Source: Bradysia coprophila (lineage: Eukaryota > Arthropoda > Insecta > Diptera > Sciaridae). From it: a DNA stretch of 64,000 bases. The translations under genes and the position numbers were made by a program. The notes under the pieces are model-generated. The model did no database searches. It saw only the letters and a program-made list of their open reading frames with translations, and was not told the origin of the DNA. Where the stretch lies: contig NC_050738.1 in the NCBI RefSeq assembly GCF_014529535.1, positions 14,648,062 to 14,712,061 of the forward strand, given 5' to 3'. The first letter of the stretch is position 1; each line of letters begins with the position of its first letter. This document shows positions 1-10,800 of this stretch, piece after piece.

Positions 1-19
1 ACCTCCCCAAAGTTTACAG

Positions 20-460
20 CCTTGAGCGAGACGACCGAATACCAGTTAATTATCAAGGTTCTGAAAGAACAGGTTAAGACACTTACGAAGGCGGGTGAAA
101 CACAAATCTTGACAATTCAGACATGGATATTGTTTGAAAAGTCAACTTGACAACAATTTTTTTTGTTAAGTTGAAATCGTCATATAAAATTTTCCAAACC
201 TAGTTGGCGCTACAGGAAAATTTTGATCACACCGCCTTCGTGATCAACTCGAAAGTGTCTTTACCTGTTCTTTCAGAACCTTGTTAATTATAAATTGCCT
301 TGGGTAACTTGTCAAAGTATTTGCTCCTCTTTTAACATCTTACGATGTGAGCGAGAGGACCGAAGGCTAGTTATTTATAACTTGCCTTGGGATACTTGTC
401 AAGATATTTCTTTCTCTTTCATCATAACACTCTATAGACTGTTATGATGAGAGAGAATGA
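20..460 (+). repeat. Degenerate direct repeats, interrupted by a MITE
   Basis: A unit of the form GAGCGAGAcGACCGAA...TTATAAaTTGCCTTGGG...CTTGTCAA occurs about three times: its start near 24-45, its continuation after the MITE at 292-330, again at about 350-400, and in decayed form at 440-475 (GATACATAACTTGTCTTG). The MITE at 54-283 sits inside the first unit, so the repeats are older than the MITE. The stretch 470-1000 beyond shows no convincing gene; short ORFs there lack recognisable similarity or splice context. Confidence 0.45.
54..283. mobile_element. hAT-type MITE with 8-bp target duplication
   Basis: A 230-bp fold-back element. Its ends are inverted repeats starting CAAGGTTCTGAAAGAACAGG and ending CCTGTTCTTTCAGAACCTTG, with looser pairing continuing inward (ACGAAGGCGG against CCGCCTTCGT). 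It is flanked on both sides by the identical 8-mer TTAATTAT (46-53 and 284-291). An 8-bp duplication with CA..TG ends is the signature of the hAT superfamily. It has no coding capacity, so it would depend on a hAT transposase supplied elsewhere. Confidence 0.85.
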
Positions 461-999
461 TACATAACTTGTCTTGTGTTATATGTAAAAAATGTATAGA
501 CTGTTATATTCATCAAGAGAGTTCTGAAGACCAGTTGTCTAGTAACTGTCTTGATCGCGATTTCACTTGACGGAACATTGGCAATACATGAGTTATTACT
601 TGTGTGACACCAACGACCTCGGCATGTTTCTTCTTCAAGTACGTTTCTGTTGTGCACAATTTAGCACCTCTCATAGTCTTCTTATCATCATTGCAATTGA
701 TGACCCCATTTCCGCAACCAACAAAAATTTGGTTTAACTTTGTATGCCACAATTTCTTAATCACATGCGAATCGGTCACGGGTATTTTTTCACCAATTCG
801 AATGTCATGCATTTGATGCATTCTACCTGCTTTCAAAACAATAATCTTGTTTATCTCCTGCAAGCTGATATTTCATACATTACGCGTTTCTGCATATAAA
901 CACAAACACATACATAACCACAGCCTATACGATTGGATAATTCACACATAGCCCACCTAGGGTAAATTTACTTTCCATCTACATATTTGAAAAAAAAAA

Positions 1000-1076
1000 A
1001 ATCGCCGAACGGCGGAAGCGAACACGGGACCAGCAGCATATCAACCAAACATACTGACCACTACGCCAACAAATCA
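1000..1076 (-). repeat. tRNA-like relic (SINE head or pseudo-tRNA)
   Basis: On the minus strand there is a good A-box (TGGCGTAGTGG) and, about 45 nt on, a B-box-like GTTCGCTTC that differs from GWTCRANNC at one position. A run of T follows, which would serve as a pol III terminator. The acceptor and T stems do not pair convincingly, so this is not a functional tRNA. A tRNA-derived SINE head or decayed pseudo-tRNA fits best. Confidence 0.5.
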
Positions 1077-1341
1077 CATACCGAGATGCAATTGGTGTCG
1101 GTAGTGGTTCGTTAGTCACTTCTACATCGATAAAATAATCAGAGTAGTCGGAATGATGTGATTTGAACGAAATGTTGAGGTGGATAGTATATGTGTGTGA
1201 GTAAGTAAATAAAGGATTCTCTGTATGATGTTTTTTTGTTGTTGTTTAAAACAACATGCTTAATTAATTAATTTTAAATCCAAATTTTTGTGATTATTTC
1301 GCTAATGTATGAAATATCAGCTTGCAGGAGATAAAACATTG

Positions 1342-1462
1342 TTCTACCTTGGTGTATATTTCTCGAATCACTTCTTATGTACAATTGTATATACACTCGC
1401 TGGCGCTCGTTATATACAATTGTACATACGAAGTTATTCTCGAAATATACACCAAGGTAGAA
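1342..1462. repeat. Near-perfect hairpin, 52-bp arms
   Basis: Left arm 1342-1393 and right arm 1411-1462 are reverse complements with only a few mismatches (TTCTACCTTGGTGTATATTT against AAATATACACCAAGGTAGAA), separated by a 17-bp loop containing CTGGCGCTC. It lies about 370 bp upstream of the ena start exon. It could be a small fold-back transposon or the stem of a small-RNA precursor; the sequence alone does not decide. Confidence 0.8.
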
Positions 1463-1599
1463 AATGTACTATATCTACCAAGACTGTAAAGTTTACCGTA
1501 CTAAGTAGCAATACCTACTGGGAAATTATACGATTTTAAATCGGTTATGTCGATACCCAGCCGCATTTATTAACTCGTCAAATGTCAATAATAATCAGC

Positions 1600-1829
1600 C
1601 ATTTCGAACCGTTCTGTTTTCATACCAACCGTTTCATTCTAGCAAGCATCAAAGTGATCAAAGTGTAGTCTACTCAATTTCGTCGAGAAGTGCTGAAAAA
1701 TCTTATAAATTAAATGTGTCCAAGTTAAAGGGAAATGTTCCCAAGTTAATGGAGATGTGCCTAGGTGAATAGTGACAGAATAAGAAAGGATAGTGAAAAT
1801 AAAAAACAAACCGAAAAAGAAACAAAATA
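1600..1829 (+). promoter_or_regulatory. Probable ena 5'UTR and promoter region
   Basis: This is the sequence just upstream of the first ena coding exon. It is A-rich and purine-rich towards the start codon, as 5'UTRs often are, and contains at least one short upstream ATG (ATGGAGATGTGCCTAG, which closes at once). No TATA box or firm initiator could be identified, so the transcription start is not placed. Confidence 0.3.
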
Positions 1830-4800
1830 ATGAAGTGAGTATGATTTCGTGGGTGAGAAGGATAAAGAGTGATGGAAAATGTATTGAAACAAATTTTCTG
1901 GCTTAAAGTGTGAATTTCTTTGTTTGTGAATTTTACCTATTCGTATGGCAATTTATGCATATGCGATTCAAATTGTCAACTTATTTCTCGTTTAATCAAT
2001 GTAAAGAGGGTTGGAAACATTTAAATTTGATTACTCATTGTTAATTTCACTTTTATTATATGGGGTGTGGGACGCAACTTGCGCAAGGTGTACATTTAAT
2101 GGTGGAACACTGGACATGATATTATTTTTCAGAATTAAAGTTTTTTTTTTCGTTTTCTCTCACTCAAACTGCGAATGTTATTGACACGATCGTAAGCTGG
2201 GGATTGTCTTCAATCGGATATTATGTCCTAAATTTGATTATAAGTTAACAAAATCAATTTCGTCCAAAGCAGAAAAAAAAACTTACCATGCCAGACGAGA
2301 CTCATTAGTGATGGGGTGTTGTTGTACGCGTAAATTCGTTGTTTGTATATTTATTTTTATTATCTGTAGTAAAAAAAACCGAACGAGAACTATATGTGTT
2401 GTGTGCAGCAGATGTCCGACACATGATAAAAATATTTAAAACTCCAGCTTGTTTGCACGAACCGGATAAGGGACTCTAATCGTAAACCGTTTATTACCAA
2501 TTTCTTATTATACAAATATAATTCGCTGGAGCCCACCGCGATAACACGCAATTTTCGTCCGTAAATTGACTAAGTAATGTGGTAGTAACTCGGTCAATTA
2601 ACTGGAAAGCACAAAAATTTTCATGGTGTACAATGATCATTAGTCCAATAAGCAAAATCTAAATAATAAAGAAAAAGGAAAACCGGTTCCTCGCTCGAAC
2701 AGATTGTTGTGATTCAGGGTCTTAAATGGACAGTATCGATTTTCCTTTGAATTGGTTAATAATAACATTTTTCGATGAATTATATAGTCCGACTTCGAGC
2801 ATGACTGCATTTGCACCTTTTTTTTGGTTCATGAATATGTGTGTGTCTTATCGTTTGATTCATATTTTTTTTTGCGTTTGATTCGTAATAATAATTCGTT
2901 TATAAATTAAAGAAAGTAAAATATCAAGGTCTCTGTTCCGTTCTCGTTGTTGTAATGTGTTTTAGTATGCATACATCATTACTTCACAACAACTTTTGCT
3001 TTACCTATCTTCAAATGTTTTTATAGCTTTTAATATCGCTTAATGTACAGTCGGAGATAATAGAGCCCGAAATGTAATTTTTCATTTCGAATTCGTTCGA
3101 TTTTGTCATTTTCCCTTCTACACAATTTTCCCATTATAATTAACTCGGTGACAAAACAGAAAAAGTATTTCCGAAATTTTCCTAACAACTACTATGGGCT
3201 CTATATAATTACACCCATCATATACACACGTTTCGTCGAATGCATAACTTTGGACGATGATGAAGAAAGAAAAAAAAAAACCGCTCAGCTAAATGAGATA
3301 TTATACGTTGTTTGCTTCAATGTTGATTGCTTGCCATTTTATTTACTCGCATTCCTGTCGCAACAAACTACTGAATCATATCCATCGCAATATTATTATT
3401 ATTGTTTCACATTTTATTAAATTGTGTGGTATATATATACATGTGGTACCGAGCTTGTCATTGGAATAATACACTTGTCTATCATAAACTGTTCCACTTT
3501 ACAGTAAACTAAATGATGATTAACGATTTGTAAACTAACTTATTTGGCGCAGCTGTGCTAGCAAGTGTTTGCTACGGAATTAGACGGAAAGCAATGGATT
3601 TATCTTGAATGATCACCTTGTACGGAATGTCTGTTGGAGTTTTTGTTCTTATCCCAATGTTAGGCAAATGAAAAACTTGACTTAAAAAAATTTCCGTTCG
3701 GTTCATCAAGCAAACATTACCGGAACTTCTACTCGAAAAACGTTCTAATTCATATCTCCACTTTATATTACATTTCTTTGTAAATTGCATGAGTTTCTTT
3801 CGTTATACCGGTGACCGTATGGACAGTTCTTAGAATTAGTAGGTCTCATGAAGTAAAATTTCGTAAAATTTTATATTTGTAGACAATTGGGCGATTGTTG
3901 AAAATAATTGTCACAGCAAAATTGATGTATATTGTTTCGTCAAACATTTTTCTTTTATTCATATGCAAAATAGGATCCACTTGACTGACAATGAGTGATG
4001 CAAATTCTATCAGATATGATTGACACCTACCATACATACCGTTCTTTTGCAGATCTATCGTCTTAACGATTTTCTATTTAACTATTGTCTGAGATTCTCA
4101 GTCACAAAATGTTCTTTTCAGAAATATTTAAAAACGCAAAAATCCCTTTTTATTAGTGTGGTTTTTATCCGATCTTTAGAGAAAATACTGAACCTCTTAG
4201 GTTAGTGAGACCACAGAGAAACAGAGAGAAAAAGCAGTAACAGTTTAGATATGAAAGTGAGATCTTTTACGAGGGCTAAGCAGTATCTGCAATTGTAGTG
4301 CTTGTTGTAGTGTTGATAACAGGTGACTAACCGTTACTTCAGCTATTGAGGGATTCTTTTGAAAAACAGCCTACCGAAATCGAACGCATTTTCTAGTGGA
4401 GTTCTTTATATCTACCTAGAAAGGACTTCGACCCTAGAAGCCAAAACCACTTTCAAAAAAATTCTTCGGAGCTTGTGTGGCTAGCAGGAGGTGATCGAAA
4501 ACCGAAAATTAGCACTTTTCTTACAAAAATTTCTGCAGTTACACGAGCCGTACAGGGTCGAGTGGGGTGTCATTAGAAAGGTAATCACACGTACTGGTAT
4601 TGGTCTCATGTAGTTTGGATGCATCTACAATGAAATAGAAGTTGAACTGTTTAAGCGGCCATGTTTCATCGCATATGCATCCAAATCACATAAGACTCTA
4701 TTTGGCCCACAAACACATAAAATTACCTTTCAAATGATACCCCGTGTACATTTTGTGTACCTCGAGAAATTTCTGTAAGAACAGTGTAAGTCTGCGGTTA

Positions 4801-7800
4801 AAAACCTTACCTGCACATATTTCAGTGTAGATGAATTCTAAAACCAATAAGTCCCTATTCGGCGCAATAGTACGTGTGATTACCTTTCTAATAACACCCC
4901 ACACGATCCTGTACGGCGCGTGTAACTGGAGAAATTTTTGTAAGAAAATTGCAAGTTTTCGGTTTTTGATCACCTCCCACTAGCAACACAAGCTTCGAAG
5001 AATTTTTTTTGAAAGTGGTTTTGGCTTCTAGGGTCGACTACGTTTCTAGGCACATATGAAAAAGTTCACTGGAAAATACGTCCGATTTCGGTAGGCTGTT
5101 TTTCAAAAGAATCCCTCATTACATTCATAGCGCGATGTCGATTGTACACATAAAAGTTAACTTAAGCACTGCGTATACGTAATTCGCCATTTAACAATAG
5201 TTGTTGGTATGGCTTCAAAATTTGGAACCGGCTAAATGAAATCACAGTTTAAAGGATGAAATAAGTCTCATCCATGATTGATCCTATGGACGGTTCCATA
5301 AGAACATTGTACGTGAGAATTTTGACAAGGTTTGTCTCGTCCTAATCCCACTTTTTCGTTCGCATAGTTTTGTCATTCAAGATTGCCATCGCACCTTGTG
5401 CCTTAAATATCGGAATCTTATATGTATACCATGACAACTAACTCAACCACCGTCATCGCTCGATATATGTGGCTGGACGAACTAGACTAATATAACTATA
5501 TTTCAATCACCTTTTCAATAGATGCAATCAAAGTTTCAATTTTACCTTCACCGTTAAATTACCTCCGTGTTTTACCTGCAATAGCTGTAGATGGTAGCGT
5601 AACTATATGCAAATTAATACCAATTTCATAAATTTATTTGTATGGCAGTTTTGAGCAATACTCAAAAGTGTACTTTCGCACGGACCTTTGCACAATATTT
5701 AAAATCGATTAAAAATCAGCGACCGTGTGACATTTGGTGTGTCTGTTATTGATAGATTTTATCGGTCAAGAAACCGGTTAACTTTCAGCCGCATGTCACT
5801 CAACAATTGTTCGTCATCGTTTTAAAAAAGGGAATTGTGTAACAAGTCGGTCAATCCTTTGCACGATTATAAATTACAACTTGTCTTACAAGTCATGCCA
5901 ATGAAATGTTATTCTAAAAACATTTCTCTTTACACAGCTACTTACTTCTTACAATATTTTTCGCGCTGCATATACATTTCCATGGTCTATTTAAATGAAA
6001 AAATAAACGAGGTGATACTAACTCTCGTCAGTTTTATCTGCTTAAGCTGTATTTTTGCTTAAAAAACGCTTACGTCCACGTTTTATGTGTTTATTCGTCT
6101 ACTCAGCGTTGTCATCATCATCATCATGATACGATCATACTATTGGTTAACATAATCATTATGCCAATTACACATTTCCTCCAACGATGCAGCGAGCATC
6201 AGAAGTAGCAACAACAACAATAATAACAACAACAAAAAACGAAGAAATAAATTACTAACAATCTGAAATGTGACACGAGTTTATATAAAACAAATGTTTT
6301 GTACTAAATCTACCGAAGAGACGTTAAATCAAACAAAAACATTGCCACTTTGTAGGCAAATTGTTTTGTATTTTCTTTTTACAATTAAATTGAGTACAAA
6401 AAAAAACGAAGACGATGAAGAGTGTAGAGTGCGGAGAGACGACTATTGTTATGGTATTTATAAAATTCATTTAGATTGTTTAGCATCATAATGAAGGAAG
6501 TCAAATTTTCAAATTATGTGGGAGTGAATTCATCCTCAATGGTATAAACGAATAGTAGAAAGAAGAAGAAATAAAAAGACGAAAAACAAAACGTATTTGA
6601 AAGCAAATCAAAAACGGTTCCACAAAAATATATACAAAGTGCTCCTATTACATGAATTCTAGTGTACCGATGTGGTTTATTAAGTAACATACATATACGT
6701 AATGTGTACACATCAGTTTGGTTATTTTCATTTTATGTACTAGGTACTACTATTTAACATACATATATGTATAAGAACGTTGCCTATCAAGACTGCGAGA
6801 GCATTAAATAATATTCATCATGCAGCAACTATGGCAAAACAATGCTTTCCTTTTACCCACACATATATTCGTCGGTATAATGACGGGGTTTCTCTATTGT
6901 AAACCAAAAAAAAAATATTGTGTGAATGGCATAGAACAATATACATTCAATGAATGTGCTCAACGTTGCTCGGTTTGATTGCAATCGTTAAAGATATTTG
7001 ACGTTATACTAAGGCTGCGAGCGCACTTACGCCGTTTAGCACTCCGTTTACGAGTGAACAATGGAAGCTCCTCCCACTTTCCATTGTTAAAACGTAAACG
7101 GAGAGCTAAACGGTGTAAGTGCGCTCGCAGCTTAAATTCACCGACAAATTTATTATTTTATCGCAGAAATGTCACTCGAAATCTTGCACCGATTTATGTT
7201 CTAATTCTGTGTCTGCTAAACTTTAGTTTAGATTTAGATCAAGCGTTTTGAGATGGAGACTTCGGTATTAAAAGGTAGGGAAGAACAAAGATCAGTGATC
7301 CCTTGTTATCTACTGTTTACTCCTTAGCTTGACTTACGGCTCTAAGTGATAATCAGCAAATTTGATTTAGGCAAAACACGACTCCAGACACACGGTACAC
7401 AGTTTGTAGAAATACATGAAAAGAGTTGGAACTATATATTTAACCAATTTCAATAGGCTAGTGTCAGGGAGTGTCAGGGACCTAGAACATCAAGGGATTG
7501 GAATTTAATTCATCCTTCAAAGCAGACTTTAGATATTGTTTCAATTCCAAGCATCTTCAAACGTCCATACATGTCAAAGATCAGTTGCACGATTTGAGTT
7601 CAGGAATTTCCTCGAACTGTCGACATTTTCACCATTGGTAAAAATCCTAAAATCTCCACGAAAGATCGCAAGAATATTATGAAAATCCATGAAAACATTC
7701 AGATATTTTGTCCTGTGCTATATATGCCTTGAGCTCCCCGATATGAATCTATTCTGGTAAAATAGTTCGCTTTATGGCAATGCAACCTAAAAGCCTTTCG

Positions 7801-10800
7801 CGTATACTTTTATAGTAATAAACGACCGTTGATGAAAAGCACTACATATCTACAACGATACGAATTGAAAGCAGACGAACGTGAAGAATACATACTTTAG
7901 AAGACGACGCAGTATATTTTATGAAATGGGTCATCGTCATCGTGCAGACAAGTATTATACTACTGCCATAGTTAATAAAGAGCGTTCTATATAATAATGG
8001 CAACGGTATGAAGAATGGAAAATGATAATAATTTTTTCGCTCAGCGCTAAAGAATGTTTAATAATAATTCCGGTTGATTAAAATGGAATCAAATTACCAG
8101 CGTTTCCATACAGCTAGTTAAGCGGTTATATGTTAATGAAGTAATTATAAACCAATTAAGGTGTTATTCAAGTGTACAATTAGTAATTCTTGAAAGCGAT
8201 GTTAAAACACCAATGGTAAGCAGTTTGTCTCAATTCAGAACATTTTAACATCATTACCGTAATATGATATGACTGCCATTTAGTTAACATTTTTGTGGAT
8301 GTAATAAAACTAAAATGTCAGTTTCGGAGATTTGTGTGCCACCAAAAATGTTGATTTTGTGGGTTTTTCTTTCTTTCTCTCTCTCTCTCTCTCTCTTGTT
8401 CATTCATAGGGCGTTGATCCCTGTTATCACTTTCTGAATTTAATTCTGAAGCGGCGAATGTTTTTTTCTTCTGTGTATATATTCAAATTGGCAGGGTGTG
8501 TAGGTGTATATTAAAAGTACACATTCAGATGTGGTAAAAGACATAACACGCTAGCTAGGTAATATATTTTGTACGAAATTCATCTAAAAAACTCAAATGG
8601 GTGTTCTTCATGCTCCGATGTGTATATTTATTATATTTCTAATTGCCGTAAATTTAACACGCTATTTTGATTCGCCTCTTTGGCAGCATGTTTTTCACTT
8701 CTCTGATTTGATTTTTCTGCTAATTAATTGGGAACATAAATGTATATCGATGAGTATGCCGTCAACAGTTTCCACTCTAATTGAATTCCAATTTTGAATG
8801 AGATATTTTACGTTGCAATTGTCATTATAATGTACTCATCGACATTTTCCCTATTTTTCCCAGTGAACAAAGTATTATTGGTGCTAGAGCATCAGTTATG
8901 GTCTACGATGACACTCAAAAGAAGTGGATACCATCCGGAACATCGTCCGGCCTCAGCAAAGTGCAAATCTATCACCATCAACAGAATAATACATTTCGCG
9001 TAGTCGGCCGTAAATTGCAGGACCATGAAGTCGTTATCAATTGTTCCATTGTCAAAGGACTGAAATATAACCAAGCGACAGCAACGTTCCATCAATGGCG
9101 TGATTCGAAGTTTGTTTACGGCTTGAATTTCTCAAGTCAACAAGATGCGGAAGGTTTTGCCAGAGCTATGACACATGCTTTAGATGTATGTTGAGAGTGA
9201 AAATTGAAAAATTATTGAGTCCATTGATCATACGGTTTATATTGAAGGTTTTAAGTGGACGATTGATAACCGCTGGAAACCCTCAGATTCCAAATGGTAC
9301 GACTTACGATGAAGATATGGGCTATCGAACAATGACAAGAGAAGACGCAGCTATGATTCAACAACAACAAATTACGTCTACAGCTCCGCCAGCTCCACAT
9401 ACACCAACTTCACAAACAAATCAAAATATACCACAAAGTCCACCGACACCACAAGGTCATCATCGTACCAGCAGGTCAATATCCTTTGTTTTGTTTTTAC
9501 TGAGTCACAACGTTTTAACCCATTCTAATTCCAGTGCACCGCCTGCACCTCAACCGCCACCAATGTCTATGCCGCCACAAGGTTTTGGTTCCCAAACTGG
9601 AATGCTTCCGATTCAGCCGCAGTACGGTCAAATGCATCAACAACAAACACCGCCACAACAAAATGTTTATGCCACACAGAGTTCATACGGATCAAATCAG
9701 GTTCGACTGGTGAAGTTACATTGGTTGCCATATTTTACTTAATTGAGAACCTTCCGTAGAACATGTCACAATACAATCAGCCCATATACGTGTCATCTAG
9801 CTCAAATCAAAATCAAATTCAGCCGCCATCGATGCACCTTCAGTCGCATAATTCAAACAGTCCCATTTATGTATCAACGAATCAACAAGCACCAGGTCTA
9901 CCGAACTCCGTCAGTAATAATAGCGTGTATAACAGTCAACAGCAGCAACAACAACAACCGGCAGTATATCCACCATCGAATGGCTTACCGAACAACAACA
10001 GTAACTATCCTACTGCAGCTCAGACGTCTGCACCAATTCCACAAGCTCCACCGTTTCCAATGAGTAATGGTGGACCGCCAATGCCACCAGCAATGCCAAT
10101 TGTTGCAGCAGCAGCTCCTTCAGGTGCTCCACCTCCACCGCCTCCGCCAATGAGTGGTCTACTTAATCAATCGATTGGAATGGATATGAGTTCATTAGCG
10201 TCACAATTACAACAAGCTAAGTTAAAACGGAACGCTAAGAATTCACCTCCTCCAATGCCTGCTGAAAACAGTGGAAGCAGTACATCGAGCGGAGGTAGCG
10301 GAAATTATGGAACAATCGGCAGAAGTGGAAATGGAATGGCATCTATGATGGATGAAATGGCAAAAACTTTAGCTAGACGTCGAGAGAAAGCGGAAAAGAA
10401 ACCGGAGGTAGATGTCGTTCGTAAACACTAGTTGCAGTCTGAAAGACTTGTTCTGCACACTTTCTTAACTCAAATTTTACCACCAGGAACAAAACGACGA
10501 TAACGGACGACAACGACCGTGGGAGAAGTCAAACACTCTACCACACAAACTAGGCACCAATTCGGGATCGAATTCGCAATCGAACAATATGAACAACAGT
10601 GGTTCGGAATCACCGAGACCATCCCGTAAACGATTTGGCAGTGCCAGTGAAGAAACGATACTGAAACAAGTTAATGGTGACGGCGGTTTGTCATTGGCTA
10701 ATCCACAAGAATTGGACAACTTTAGGGCTGAAATAATACGTGAAATGCGTATCGAAATAAACAAAGCAAAACAGGAGATTTTAGATGGTGAGTGACACAT

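Larger units (their letters stand above)
1835..8863 (+). other. ena intron 1 (7 kb), no gene inside
   Basis: Bounded by GTGAGT at 1835 and CAG ending at 8863. I find no protein-coding gene in it. It holds a 770-bp long-TIR MITE, a hairpin at 7011-7133, a CT microsatellite and scattered AT-rich low-complexity sequence. Large first introns of this kind often carry enhancers, but I see no specific regulatory site I can support. Confidence 0.7.

Noticed and set aside
4698..4973. 91-codon minus-strand ORF with internally repeated FLQKFL blocks
   Set aside because: It is read from the inverted arms of the MITE at 4348-5117; the internal repetition is that of the element.
9743..10063. 106-codon plus-strand ORF
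   Set aside because: Off-frame reading of the low-complexity ena exon 5 (CAA/CCA repeats).
10477..10800. 107-codon minus-strand ORF
   Set aside because: Antisense to the ena EVH2 exon; open by chance.
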